Positions 39,145 through 48,380 of a stretch of 64,000 nucleotides of DNA are shown here, piece after piece. Positions within the stretch are counted from its first letter, which is position 1; each line of letters starts with the position of its first letter. The notes under the pieces were generated by a model. The model saw nothing but the letters and a program-made list of their open reading frames with translations, ran no database searches and had not been told where the DNA came from. A program made the position numbers and the translations under genes. This DNA comes from CAVVMA01 sp963830715 (GTDB lineage Bacteria; Desulfobacterota; Binatia; Binatales; Binataceae), in NCBI GenBank assembly GCA_963830715.1, contig CAWHNS010000002.1, positions 1-64,000 on the forward strand. The letters run 5' to 3'.

Positions 39145-40596
39145 ATGCCCAGGTCTGTCCGCACCGCGATCGCCCTGGCGATCGGCATTGCAGTCGCATC
39201 GTGCGCGACCCGCAAGCCTCCCAACCCCGGGACGCTGGCGCCTCCCGTGACGACCGCGATCATGGAGATTGCGCCCGGCATACCGGTCGCGGCACGCGCT
39301 GCGATGCCGCCGGGGTTCGAGCCCCTTCCGTTTCACCCTCCGCTCTGGCTTCGCGACGGACGCGACGTCGCGGTGATCGGGTCGCTGCGCGGGCGCACGA
39401 TGCTCATCGACTTCGTTCCCGACCGGGAGCAGACGAACGTGCTGGCGATGGACAATCCACCGGACGCGCCTGACGCGACGTTGGCGGATATCGCGGTGAG
39501 TCCCGACCGATGGTCTCTGGCAATTGCGACTGCGCGCGCGAACGGGAACCGTCTTGATCTGCTCCGCTACGATCTCGCCCACGATCAGGCGCATCGCATC
39601 GCGTCGATCGAGGGCAAGTTTGAATCGGTAAGCCTGGGATGGCCGGTCGCGAACACAATCGCGCTCGGATTGAGGCGCCCCCCGCCTCAGAAGCCCGCCG
39701 AAACGAATCCCCCCCGGACAACCGTTCCAGCCGCTCCCGGAGCCGATACCGCCGAGGCGGCCGGGTCGAGCATTTTCCTGGTCGCAGCGGACGGCTCCGG
39801 ACCTCCTGAGCAATTGCCGTTCAACTGTCCACTCTCGGCATTGAGCTGGGGTCCGGACGGCATCTGGGCGGTTGGCCAGGGAGACGCCGTCGCGCCGCCG
39901 TCGCTCATCGACCGGCGCAGGAAGTCGTGTATGCCTTTGAACGTCCCCGGACCGATTCGGGTGCTCGGATGGGCTCCGAGCGGCGGGGCCTTTCTCTTTG
40001 TGGGGCCGACCGCCGGCAACCCTCTGTCGAGTGCATATCAATTTGATATACCCACTCGGCAGGCGGCCCCGGTCGCGATTTCGTCTTCGGCGGCGGTGTA
40101 CGTGTCCGACACGAGCATACTCGCGATCGGGAATCGCGAGCTCACGTCCGAGCGCGCGATAGCCCATCCACGCGCCCTGATCACCGCCGAGGTCGCGTTG
40201 ATGGATATGAGCCGAAGCGACGTCAAGGTTCGGACCCTCGGCGTCGATACGTTCCCTGAGATGCTCGCGTCAAGCGCGATGACCTACTCGCCGAACTTCG
40301 CGATGGCGGCGATCGAACTGTTCGCTCCGGGCGGAACGGCGGCATTCCGGCACATCATCGCGTACTCGGCAAAGACCGGAGGCGAGACCTTGCTCGCCAG
40401 CGGACCCGCGATCGGCTTGGCGCTGATGAGCTGGTCCCCGGATGGGAGCACGCTGGCGCTGTTCGACGGAGACTCGGGCCGCAGCCAGCTCACCCTCCTG
40501 CTTCCGGGCACAGGCGCCGCCCAGCCGTCTGCCCCGCCGGAAGTCATTCCCCCACGCCTCGAGGCAGTCGTTCCGCCGGCGCCGGCAGTTCACTGA
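39145..40596 (+). CDS. Hypothetical lipoprotein with propeller-like repeats
   Basis: This 483-residue protein has a type II signal peptide (TAIALAIGIAVASC) with the lipidated cysteine at residue 20. The body contains repeating segments such as LSALSWGPDGIWAVGQGDAV, IRVLGWAPSGGAFLFVG and GLALMSWSPDGSTLALFDGD, the W-x-P-D/S-G signature of WD40/TolB-type beta-propeller blades. A Pro/Ala-rich tail closes it (PPEVIPPRLEAVVPPAPAVH). It is probably a periplasm-facing lipoprotein binding peptide or glycan ligands; no partner is evident. It is convergent with the NDP-forming acyl-CoA synthetase, overlapping it by seven bases. Confidence 0.62.
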   Translation: MPRSVRTAIALAIGIAVASCATRKPPNPGTLAPPVTTAIMEIAPGIPVAARAAMPPGFEPLPFHPPLWLRDGRDVAVIGSLRGRTMLIDFVPDREQTNVLAMDNPPDAPDATLADIAVSPDRWSLAIATARANGNRLDLLRYDLAHDQAHRIASIEGKFESVSLGWPVANTIALGLRRPPPQKPAETNPPRTTVPAAPGADTAEAAGSSIFLVAADGSGPPEQLPFNCPLSALSWGPDGIWAVGQGDAVAPPSLIDRRRKSCMPLNVPGPIRVLGWAPSGGAFLFVGPTAGNPLSSAYQFDIPTRQAAPVAISSSAAVYVSDTSILAIGNRELTSERAIAHPRALITAEVALMDMSRSDVKVRTLGVDTFPEMLASSAMTYSPNFAMAAIELFAPGGTAAFRHIIAYSAKTGGETLLASGPAIGLALMSWSPDGSTLALFDGDSGRSQLTLLLPGTGAAQPSAPPEVIPPRLEAVVPPAPAVH

Positions 40597-42764
40597 GGCG
40601 CGCCGCGATCCGCCCGGCCTTTTCGGAAATCGGCCGCGACCTTGAGCGCCGCCGCCGCCCGCTCGAAACTGTCGAATGCCACCAGCCCCCGCTCCCGCGC
40701 GAGCAGCCTGGCCCGCGCGACAATCGCCTCAACATGGGCCGGATGAAGCACGACCGCGAAAGCCTTCGATGAGCCGCGGTTGAACTCCGAAAGCTTGTCG
40801 AGCAGCGCGATCAATTCGGCCTCGTGCGCCGACCATCGCGCGGCGCGCAGCCCCGTGCCGACATCCAGCATGATCGCGTCGATGAGCGGATCTCGTTCGA
40901 GGATATTGAGGATGCGATCGAGGTTGGCCTGATTGTGGCCCATCCCGATCGTTCCACCGGCGTCGAGTGGATTGCGATAGCTGCCGCCGACGACATTGAA
41001 AAATCCCTTCAGTTCCTCGTAGGAGGCCGGCGACAAGGCGGGCACTTCCAGACCCGCGCTCGCGAACGCGTCGGTCAGGACCACCGATTGCCCGCCGGTC
41101 ATCGCAACCAGCCCGACTCGCTTGCCGCCCGGACGCCGCCCGCGTGACAGCAACTCCACCGCGTCAAGCATCGCGTCGAGGCCGGAAACCTCGACCGCCC
41201 CGCTTTCGCTTATCACAGCGCGCCACACCGCCGACGGCGTCGCCAGCGACCCGGTATGCGAGAATGTCGCGCGCGCGCCGGGATCGGTCGTCCCGCCTCT
41301 CCATATCACCACCGGATGACGGCTCGCGGCGCTGCGCAGGCTCCGCAGAAAGCGCTCCCCGTCGCGCACGCCTTCGATATACATCCCGATTACGCGCGTC
41401 GCCGGATCATCCGCCATCAGGTCGAGATAATCGGCGGCTTCGAGCACCGTCACATTGCCGATCGACGCCGCCTTGTTGATCTTTACCCCACGCGCCGCCG
41501 CCTGGAGGCAGAAGTTTATGGTGTGAGTGCCGCTCTGCGAGATGAAGCAAACGTCGCCGCCTTTGCCGGCTGGTTGGTCGGGAAAATTGCACAGCCCGAC
41601 CGCCGGATTGTACAGGCCCATGCAGTTCGGCCCGACCAGCGCGATATCGGAATTCTCCGCAATGCTCTTGAGCTCGGCCTCGAGCTTCGCGCCCAGTTCT
41701 TCGCCGGTCTCGGTGAAGCCCGACGTAAACAGACTGATCGCGCCGACCTTGGCGGCAACGCAGTCCTTGAGAATTCGCGGCGCGACCTGGCGGGGGACCG
41801 CGCTGACCGCGTATTCGATCGGCTCCGGAATCTCAGCAATGCTCTTGTAGTTCCTGACTCCCATCGCCTCGATTCCCGCAATCTCGTTCGGATCGATCTG
41901 GACCGAGTAGAGCTTGCCGGTGTACTGCGACAGGGCGCGCAACCACAAATACCCGTTCATCCGCTTGTCGCCGATCACGGCGACCGCGCGCGGAGTGAAC
42001 GCACGCCTGAGGTTCTCGATCCGCTGGAAATTCGGCCGTGCGGGCGGCTTCGCGTGACGCGCGGAGCCCAGCCGTATCCGGGCGTCAACAACCCTGAGGC
42101 CGTGCGGGTACACGATCACGGGGTTGAGGTCCATCTCTTCGATCTCGGGGCGCATCGCCGCGAGTTCCGACAGCCGCACGATCAACGACGCGATCGCGTC
42201 GATATCGACCGGTTGGGAACCGCGAAAGCCGCGCAGCAGCGGGCCGCCGCGCAGCTCGGTGAGCATCGCGCGAGCCGCGCTCTCAGTGACCGGCGCCGGA
42301 CGAATCGCGGTGTCCTTGAAGACTTCGACCAGCACGCCGCCGAGACCGACCATCACCAGCGGCCCGAAACTTTTGTCGCGGACGATGCCGGCCAGGATTT
42401 CGACGCCCGGCGCCGCCATCCCCTGCACCGCGACACCCTCGAATCGCGCGGCCGGCATCTTGTCAGCCAGGTTGCGGCGAATCCGCTCGAATGCCTGTCG
42501 CGCTTCCGCCTCGGATTTGATGTTCAATTCGACGCCGCCGGCATCGCTCTTGTGATCGACCTCGGGTGAGAGCACCTTCAGTGCGACCGGGAAGCCAAAT
42601 TCCACGGCGAGCCTCGCCGCTTCGTCCGCGCTGCGCGCCTGCCGGGCCATCGCAACGGATATGCCGATCGCATCGACAATCTGTTTCGACTCGATTTCCG
42701 AAAGGGAATCGCGCCCGGAGGCAGCCGCGCCGGCCAGTATCTGATCGATAGTCGCGTTGTCCAC
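40590..42764 (-). CDS. NDP-forming acyl-CoA synthetase (acetate-CoA ligase type), reversed domain order
   Basis: This family makes acyl-CoA from acid, CoA and ATP or the reverse, via phospho-histidine. The protein is 724 residues from GTG 42764; an ATG at 42860 would add a non-family extension. The ATP-grasp domain comes first (residues ~20-235, SPEVDHKSDAGGVELNI with His71), followed by the CoA-binding Rossmann domain (RAFTPRAVAVIGDKRMNGYL) and the ligase domain with the catalytic His in ATFSHTGSLATPSAVW. Single-chain relatives usually place the CoA-binding domain first. It is divergent from the nitrile hydratase operon by ~110 bases. Confidence 0.85.
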   Translation of the reverse strand: MDNATIDQILAGAAASGRDSLSEIESKQIVDAIGISVAMARQARSADEAARLAVEFGFPVALKVLSPEVDHKSDAGGVELNIKSEAEARQAFERIRRNLADKMPAARFEGVAVQGMAAPGVEILAGIVRDKSFGPLVMVGLGGVLVEVFKDTAIRPAPVTESAARAMLTELRGGPLLRGFRGSQPVDIDAIASLIVRLSELAAMRPEIEEMDLNPVIVYPHGLRVVDARIRLGSARHAKPPARPNFQRIENLRRAFTPRAVAVIGDKRMNGYLWLRALSQYTGKLYSVQIDPNEIAGIEAMGVRNYKSIAEIPEPIEYAVSAVPRQVAPRILKDCVAAKVGAISLFTSGFTETGEELGAKLEAELKSIAENSDIALVGPNCMGLYNPAVGLCNFPDQPAGKGGDVCFISQSGTHTINFCLQAAARGVKINKAASIGNVTVLEAADYLDLMADDPATRVIGMYIEGVRDGERFLRSLRSAASRHPVVIWRGGTTDPGARATFSHTGSLATPSAVWRAVISESGAVEVSGLDAMLDAVELLSRGRRPGGKRVGLVAMTGGQSVVLTDAFASAGLEVPALSPASYEELKGFFNVVGGSYRNPLDAGGTIGMGHNQANLDRILNILERDPLIDAIMLDVGTGLRAARWSAHEAELIALLDKLSEFNRGSSKAFAVVLHPAHVEAIVARARLLARERGLVAFDSFERAAAALKVAADFRKGRADRGAPQ

Positions 42765-42874
42765 GATGAGCCGTATAGCAGAGGATCGGCAGGGTGTTGA
42801 AGCTCTTTTCGGCGGCCTGCTAACTTCGGGGTCAACGCGAGGATTGAAGTTGTCTCGCAACGCAGGATCAGCGC

Positions 42875-43567
42875 ATGAACGGCATACACGATCTCGGCGG
42901 GATGCACGGTTTCGGACCGGTCATGCCCGAGCCTGGCGAGCCGGTCTTTCATGCTGACTGGGAGCGGCGAGTGTTCGGCATGGCGACGGCGCTATTCGCC
43001 CAGCTCCGCAACGGCGACGCCTTTCGCCACGCGATCGAAAGGATGGATCCCGAGTGCTACCTCGCGACCAGCTACTACGAGCACTGGCTTCACGCGATCG
43101 AGACGCTCCTGCTCGAGAGGGGAATCATCACGCGCGCCGAGTTGGGCGATGCGTGCGTCGTCGGCGAAACCGTCTCGCACGCACCCGCTCGATCTGAACG
43201 CGAAGCCGGCGGGAAAGAACGCCTGGAGCGGCGCCGTCAACGCGCCCGCTTCAAGCGGGGCGACCATATCGTCACCCGCAATCTGAATCCGGCGGGCCAT
43301 ACGCGATTGCCCCGCTACGCGCGGGGAAGGCCCGGCGTCGTGACGCGCGATCTCGGGATCTCCAACTTCCCCGATACTCACGCCCACGGGGCCGGAAACA
43401 ATCCGCAGCACTGCTACACCGTGTCGTTCAGGCCGCGCGACTTGTGGGGCGATCAGGCAAATGCGCGCGATCGGGTTTACATCGATCTCTGGGAGGACTA
43501 TCTGGCGCCCGCGCGAGTGCCACGCCGCATCGGCCTCAATCTCAAGGCCAGGAGCCGGCGGCGATGA
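42875..43567 (+). CDS. nthB: Nitrile hydratase beta subunit, cobalt type
   Basis: This is a subunit of the enzyme that hydrates nitriles to amides. The 230-residue protein begins with the hallmark MNGIHDLGGMHGFGPV and contains FHADWERRVFGMATALFAQL, RYARGRPGVVTRDLG, NPQHCYTVSFRPRDLWGDQA and DLWEDYLAPA, all typical of the beta chain. The central stretch (GETVSHAPARSEREAGGKER) is unusually charged and could hide a pair of compensating slips. The stop overlaps the ATG of the alpha gene. Beta before alpha is the order known for cobalt-containing nitrile hydratases, in agreement with the metal motif in alpha. Confidence 0.9.
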   Translation: MNGIHDLGGMHGFGPVMPEPGEPVFHADWERRVFGMATALFAQLRNGDAFRHAIERMDPECYLATSYYEHWLHAIETLLLERGIITRAELGDACVVGETVSHAPARSEREAGGKERLERRRQRARFKRGDHIVTRNLNPAGHTRLPRYARGRPGVVTRDLGISNFPDTHAHGAGNNPQHCYTVSFRPRDLWGDQANARDRVYIDLWEDYLAPARVPRRIGLNLKARSRRR

Positions 43568-44177
43568 GCGAGCACGATCACGATCAGAACGATTCCGATC
43601 TCACGCTGCGGGTAAAGGCGCTCGAATCGCTCCTGGTCGAGAAGGGTCTGGTCGACTCTCAGGCTTTGGATCAGGTGATCGACAGCTATGAGCATAAGAT
43701 TGGTCCTCGCAACGGGGCCAAGGTGGTCGCCCGCGCGTGGACCGACCCTGCGTACAGGAAGAGACTGCTCGCCGATGCCACCGCAGCGGTTGCCGAGCTC
43801 GGATTCTCCGGGCCGGAAGGCGGACACCTGGTCGCGCTGGAGAACACTCCCAAGGTCCACAATCTCGTGGTCTGCACGCTGTGTTCCTGTTACCCATGGC
43901 CGGTGCTGGGGCTTCCGCCCGTGTGGTACAAGAGCCGGCCTATCGATCTCGTGCGGTAAGCGACCCGAGATCCGTGCTCCGCGAATTCGGTCTGGAACTC
44001 GCCGCCGAGGTCGAAATCCGCGTATGGGACAGCAGCGCCGAGATCCGTTATATCGTGCTGCCGGAGCGGCCTGCGGGGACATCGCGAATGAGCGAGGAGG
44101 AGTTGGCCGAGCTGGTAACGCGCGATTCGATGATCGGCGTCGCGAAGGCCGGACTCCCGAAGCGCCCCGACCGATGA
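43564..44177 (+). CDS. nthA: Nitrile hydratase alpha subunit, cobalt type (one frameshift)
   Basis: This is the metal-bearing catalytic subunit, ~204 residues. The metal site is VCTLCSCYPWP with Cys104, Cys107, Ser108 and Cys109; threonine between the first cysteine and LCSC is the cobalt-type signature (iron types have serine). A missing C near 43,936 stops the frame early after YKSR; the other frame supplies PAYRSRAVSDPRSVLREFGL, EIRVWDSSAEIRYIVLPERP and LAELVTRDSMIGVA, the normal carboxy half. It overlaps beta by an ATGA and the activator gene by another ATGA, so the operon is tightly coupled. Confidence 0.92.
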
Positions 44178-44532
44178 AAGCTCAAACTCTCGAAGGCCTG
44201 ATGAACGCCGCAGCGATCGATCCGCGGGAGGTGGTTTTCGCCGCCCCCTGGGAGGCGCGCGCTTTCGCGGTCGCGCTGGCGCTGTGTGAAAGCGGACAGT
44301 ACCAATGGGAGGAATTCCGCCGGATGCTGATCGCGGAGATTTCGAGGGACACGGCGCGGTCTCTATCGCCGCAGGCGTACTTCAGGCAGTTCCTGCGCGC
44401 GCTGGAGGCGCTGCTGGCGGCCAAAGGGCTGGTCACCGCAGGCGAACTGCGAGCCGCAGCGCCGAACTCGAGCCGCCAGCCGGGCAGCATCCGAGCCAGC
44501 CGCCAGCGCCCGCTCCGATCAAAGTGGCCTGA
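44174..44532 (+). CDS. Nitrile hydratase accessory/activator protein (one frameshift)
   Basis: This is the small third gene of cobalt-type nitrile hydratase operons (P14K/NhlE-like), which delivers cobalt and drives cysteine oxidation by subunit swapping. It shows EVVFAAPWEARAFAVALALC, YQWEEFRRMLIAEI and YFRQFLRALEALLAAKGLVT, close to the beta-subunit amino-terminal fold from which it derives. A missing base near 44,465 lengthens the raw frame to 44,659; the corrected end (ELEPPAGQHPSQPPAPAPIK then VA) stops at TGA 44530-44532, giving ~119 residues. ATG 44174 overlaps the alpha stop. No amidase or cobalt transporter gene follows. Confidence 0.82.
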
Positions 44533-44621
44533 CTCCAGACGGGCGATACCACCCGTCCTGCTTTCGCATCCGCTCGCGCCCCCTCACGGGACGATAGCCA
44601 CTTCGCGCGTCCCGCCACGCG

Positions 44622-44649
44622 TGTCATTCCGAGCGCAGCGAGGAATCTC
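44622..44649 (+). repeat. Short dispersed repeat, copy B (GTCATTCCGAGCG type)
   Basis: TGTCATTCCGAGCGCAGCGA followed by GGAATCT lies between the nitrile hydratase operon and a convergent membrane protein. It is the counterpart of copy A at 13948-13976. The core contains GAGCGCAGCGAGGAAT with small internal symmetry. The rest of the 44,533-44,674 gap holds nothing else I can identify. Confidence 0.55.
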
Positions 44650-44674
44650 ATGCCACTGAGATCGCATTCGCCAA

Positions 44675-46354
44675 TTACGGAAAGTACTCCACCGACGCCC
44701 CGCCTGCGGGCGCACTACGCCGAGCCATCGGCGAGTACGAGCGCGCGTACAACAGCGCGATACGGTCGCCATAGATGAGCTTCCAGTTCGGATCGTTCAT
44801 CACCACGCGGCTGGCCTTCGACCGTGGCGAAAGCAGAACCAGATCGTTCGGATATGAGTCGAGCACTCTCTCAGCGTCGGGCCTGGCCTGCTCGAAGTGC
44901 ACATAGTCGCGCATTATCTCGTGTGGATAAACCAGTTCCCATCGGCCATCTATGAATACCCTGTTCTGCCCGCCCAAATGCCACATCAGGTACTCACCCC
45001 AACTGAAGTCGCATAGCACATTGCCGCGCAAGTGATGCTCTTTGATGAACTCGACCGCCGCGACTGGATAATCCAGTCCAAGTTTGAGGCGATCGGAAAG
45101 GAGGCCGCCGAACCACGCCATCGCAACGGCAAGAACCACGGCCAGAGCCGGATTGAAGCCGCGATCCTGGTCTGAGTCGCGATTCAGGTTGCCCGATCGC
45201 GCTTCCCGGAGGCGAGCCACCAGTCCCGCGTGGCGCGCCAGCGGTATCGCGGTCGCGATCACGGCCAGTGCCATGTTGCGAACGGCGTAGAAAGCGCCGG
45301 CAGCGAAGACCGCGGCGACAATGACCATCGCGAGGTCATCGGCCGCGGGCGTAATCGCAACGCAAACCGCGAGCGCGGCGAAAATGGCGATCGGGACCAG
45401 ATAAATCACGGCGCCGGGACTCCAGCTCCGCAACTGATCGGCGAGCATACTCGTCAGGGGGCGCCACTCAACGATCGCCGCTTTGACGTAGCTGTCGGTA
45501 ATCGAATGAAGCGCGTTGGACCAGACTCCGATCCCGATCGGATTGACGAGGGTGGCCGCGCCGCAAGCCGCGGCGATCGCGCTAAGCCGCGCGCCGCGCG
45601 AAAAACCGGCGCCGCGCCAGAAGTCCGTAATAGCGAGGATACCCGTGAATCCGCATAGCGCGCCCAGACCGACCACAAAGCCGCCGTGTAAGTTGGCCCA
45701 CAACGCGAAGGCGGGAATTGCTATCCATAGTCTCGAGCTTCCCCGGTAGGACTCCGCGGCTTCCAGAGCGAACAGCAGGCTCAGCAGCACGTAAGTGAAG
45801 AGTTGGGGCCGGAACTGCATCTGCGGCGCCAGCGCGAGCGCAATCAGAATCATTATCGAGCGCTGGATACGCGCGGAAGCTCCGGTCTCGGCGATGCCGA
45901 TCGCGAGAAGGGACACTGTCGCGGCCGCGCAGGCCAATTTGAGCAGCTTGAGACCGAACACGCCTGCCGCGTTGTAACAGAGCGCCATGATCGCCTGCGC
46001 GAGCCATTCGTGCTGGCGCCACAGGTGTCCGAATGCGGTGTACGAAAACGTATCGCGCAGTGGCAGGGGCCCGGTCGCAAGAACGATCCGGCCCACCAGC
46101 AGATGCCGCCAGAGGTCGGGATCCGCGTAGTTGTCTGCGCTGAGCGCCACAACCACCAGCAGCATGAAAAAGGGCGCCGATCGCAGCAGCGATTCCGCGC
46201 CTCGGGGAGCGCCGCGCCCGGCGCGGCATGCTTCGCTGCCGGAGGGCCCGGCTCCGGCGCCTGCGGGGCAAACAGACTTCGAGCTGAGCTCACCAATCCC
46301 TCCGGCGCCCCTCCACACCACAATGGAGCATAAGGTAACTAACTGTAGCAGCAC
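44675..46354 (-). CDS. Polytopic membrane protein, possible GT-C type
   Basis: This 559-residue protein starts at GTG 46354. About ten to twelve helices are present (SIMILIALALAPQMQFRPQL, AVIYLVPIAIFAALAVCVAI, NPALAVVLAVAMAWFGGLLS). The loop SADNYADPDLWRHLLVGRIV after the first clear helix has the Asp-rich pattern and position of the catalytic loop in GT-C membrane glycosyltransferases. The carboxy soluble domain contains CDFSWGEYLMWHLGGQNRVF and IDGRWELVYPHEIMRDY, which recurs in uncharacterised membrane proteins of several diderm phyla. Function is not assigned. The upstream frame stays hydrophobic (SPVIVASGVFVLLQLVTL), so the true start could be slightly earlier. Confidence 0.58.
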   Translation of the reverse strand: MLLQLVTLCSIVVWRGAGGIGELSSKSVCPAGAGAGPSGSEACRAGRGAPRGAESLLRSAPFFMLLVVVALSADNYADPDLWRHLLVGRIVLATGPLPLRDTFSYTAFGHLWRQHEWLAQAIMALCYNAAGVFGLKLLKLACAAATVSLLAIGIAETGASARIQRSIMILIALALAPQMQFRPQLFTYVLLSLLFALEAAESYRGSSRLWIAIPAFALWANLHGGFVVGLGALCGFTGILAITDFWRGAGFSRGARLSAIAAACGAATLVNPIGIGVWSNALHSITDSYVKAAIVEWRPLTSMLADQLRSWSPGAVIYLVPIAIFAALAVCVAITPAADDLAMVIVAAVFAAGAFYAVRNMALAVIATAIPLARHAGLVARLREARSGNLNRDSDQDRGFNPALAVVLAVAMAWFGGLLSDRLKLGLDYPVAAVEFIKEHHLRGNVLCDFSWGEYLMWHLGGQNRVFIDGRWELVYPHEIMRDYVHFEQARPDAERVLDSYPNDLVLLSPRSKASRVVMNDPNWKLIYGDRIALLYARSYSPMARRSAPAGGASVEYFP

Positions 46355-46468
46355 AAAGACGCCCGATGCAACGATGACGGGAGAAAGGGTGAGAAGCGGA
46401 TCGCGGCGCGCAAGACAACTTCGCGCCCGCGAATGAACTCAGACGATCAGTGAAGCTGAAGCGCGCCT

Positions 46469-47488
46469 CTAATGCGGGAATTCCACGATCACCTTGGCCT
46501 GCGTGGTGGGCTTGCGCAGCGTGTGGAACATCGCCGGGACTTCGTCCACGCCGATCACGTCGGTGATCATCGGTTTGACGTCGATGCGGCCGCTGGAAAG
46601 GGCCGCGATCGTTTCCGCGAACTCGGCGCGATTGTAGCCCAGCGCGAAATCGATGCTGATTTCCTTCAGCACGCAGGTAAGGGGCACGATCTGGTCGGGC
46701 TCCATGCATACGCCGAGCACCGCGACGCGCCCCTGCGGCGCGACCATCCCAATCGCCGCGTCCAGCGTCGATTTCACCCCGATACACTCGAAGACGATTT
46801 CCGGATCGCGCCCGGTGATTTCTTTCATCTTCCTGGCGGGGCTTTCCTGCTGGGGATTGACCACCGCAGTCGCGCCGAGCTTGTAGGCGAGATCGAAGCG
46901 TCCGGGCGCGAGTTCCGATACCACCACCGCCTGCGCGCCCTTCGCCTTGCACCAAATCGTGGTAGCCAGTCCGATCGGCCCCGCTCCCATCACCACGCAG
47001 GCCGCGCCCGCGCGAAGTCCACTTCGGTTGACACCATGAAGCCCCACCGACAGCGGCTCGACGGTCGCGCCCTCGCGCGAGCTGACATTGTCGGGCAGCT
47101 TGAGAAGGCTGCTGGTGCCGCAGAGCACGTATTCGGCGTACGCTCCGGGCAGTTGCCCGAGGCCGAGTCCTCGAATCGCGGCGCATCGCATTCCATTGCC
47201 GGACCGGCAGTGATCGCATTCCCCGCACGCGATGTACGGCAGCGAGGTGACGCGCTCGCCGATCTTGAAATCGCGCACGCCGGAGCCAAGTTCGTGAATC
47301 TCGCCGCAGAACTCGTGCCCCATCACGGTCTCCGGCGGCATCCCGAAGCCGTACTGGACGGCGTGCAGGTCCGAGCCGCAAATCCCGCAAGCGTGGACCT
47401 TGAGCACGACCTCGCCGCGCCCCGGCGCGGGCTTCGGCACGTCAGCGACCGCCATCTGATTTTGCGCTCTGAAAACCGCCGCCTTCAT
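46469..47488 (-). CDS. Zinc-dependent medium-chain alcohol/sorbitol-type dehydrogenase
   Basis: This complete 339-residue MDR enzyme is NAD(P)-dependent. The catalytic zinc ligands are in HACGICGSDLH and MGHEFCGEI. The structural zinc site is the four-cysteine lobe GECDHCRSGNGMRC plus the preceding CG. The nucleotide-binding turn is VMGAGPIGLATTIWCKAKGA. The overall pattern (VEPLSVGLHGVNRSGLRAGA, VFECIGVKSTLDAAIGMV) is closest to threonine/sorbitol/butanediol dehydrogenases, and the substrate cannot be chosen. It is on the minus strand, 38 bases downstream of gloA, so the two may be co-transcribed. Confidence 0.85.
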   Translation of the reverse strand: MKAAVFRAQNQMAVADVPKPAPGRGEVVLKVHACGICGSDLHAVQYGFGMPPETVMGHEFCGEIHELGSGVRDFKIGERVTSLPYIACGECDHCRSGNGMRCAAIRGLGLGQLPGAYAEYVLCGTSSLLKLPDNVSSREGATVEPLSVGLHGVNRSGLRAGAACVVMGAGPIGLATTIWCKAKGAQAVVVSELAPGRFDLAYKLGATAVVNPQQESPARKMKEITGRDPEIVFECIGVKSTLDAAIGMVAPQGRVAVLGVCMEPDQIVPLTCVLKEISIDFALGYNRAEFAETIAALSSGRIDVKPMITDVIGVDEVPAMFHTLRKPTTQAKVIVEFPH

Positions 47489-47525
47489 AAGTCGCGCCCT
47501 CCGCTGAATGATAGCAATGCCGCGC

Positions 47526-47916
47526 TCACGCGCCTTTCCGTTCGATCAGTTCAATCCTGTAGCCGCTGGGATCCTCGATGAACGCGATCGGCGTGTTGCC
47601 GTGCTTCATCGGTCCCGGCTCGCGCACGACCTTGACGCCGCGCTGCTTGAGCCTCGGCGCAGGTGCGATAGATGTCCTCGACGCCGATCGCGAGATGGCC
47701 GAACGCGTCGCCGAGATTGTAGCTCGATTTGCCCCAGTTGTAGGTCAGCTCGACGACCGCGGTCTGATCCTCGCTGCCGTAGCCGACGAACGCGAGCGTG
47801 AATTCGCCGCCGGGAAAATCATGACGGCGCAAAAGCTTCATCCCGAGCGCGTCGCAATAGAACTTGATCGATTCGTCGAGATTGTTGACGCGAATCATGG
47901 TATGTAGAAGACGCAT
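47526..47916 (-). CDS. gloA: Lactoylglutathione lyase, glyoxalase I (one frameshift)
   Basis: This enzyme converts the hemithioacetal of methylglyoxal and glutathione to S-lactoylglutathione, a detoxification step that uses the glutathione made by GshA. From ATG 47916: MRLLHTMIRVNNLDESIKFY with the first metal His, then YCDALGMKLLRRHDFPGGEF, VVELTYNWG (Glu ligand) and AFGHLAIGVEDIY (His ligand). An extra G near 47,655 breaks the frame; the corrected end is LKQRGVKVVREPGPMKHGN then AFIEDPSGYRIELIERKGA with the last Glu ligand. Total 129 residues, the normal size. Confidence 0.9.
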
Positions 47917-48104
47917 GGCTGCGAGCATATCAAAACGGAAGCGTAGCGGAGAATCAAATCAAAGCCGGTCCTCGAGCCGACCTGTTCGACCGCTCGCGGG
48001 CGACAATCTCGAAGAGGGGTATCGCGCAATGGCGGCTGATGAGAGGCGCGAAGCGGAAGCGCTGGAGTGGAGCGAGGCGCTGATTGGGGACTGCGAGGAG
48101 CCTG

Positions 48105-48380
48105 CTAGCTCTGGCCGCGCCCGGTCCGGGCCGCGATCGCCTTGCGCAGCTCGCCCTTGATTTCCTCGAACACCTTCTCGGTCGGCCTGATTCCCGCGGC
48201 TTCCATCCGCTCCACAAGCTCCCATCGCTCGATGCCGAGAGTTCGCTGCGCCTCGTGCTCGTGCATCCGCTTGATGCGGACCAGTTCGAGGATCGCAAGT
48301 TCGCGGACGCGCGCCGTGAAATCGCTATCGGTGAACTGCGCGTCGAACAGGTCGTCGGGAAAGTCGATCTTTATCTCCAT
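48105..48380 (-). CDS. UPF0175-like small helical protein
   Basis: This 91-residue protein begins MEIKIDFPDDLFDAQFTDSD and continues with helices ARVRELAILELVRIKRMHEH and EAQRTLGIERWELVERMEAA. The layout (short beta start, LA(I/V)LELxR, then a helix-turn-helix-like AxxxLGIxRWELVERMxxxGI) is similar to UPF0175 proteins, several of which act as antitoxins or small DNA-binding regulators. No toxin partner is adjacent. It lies 190 bases upstream of gloA on the same strand and is divergent from the acyl-CoA dehydrogenase pair. Confidence 0.48.
   Translation of the reverse strand: MEIKIDFPDDLFDAQFTDSDFTARVRELAILELVRIKRMHEHEAQRTLGIERWELVERMEAAGIRPTEKVFEEIKGELRKAIAARTGRGQS

Noticed and set aside
43930..43960. 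Programmed frameshift in nitrile hydratase alpha
   Set aside because: No slippery heptamer or downstream pseudoknot is seen; a missing base in a C run explains it, in line with the many other slips.
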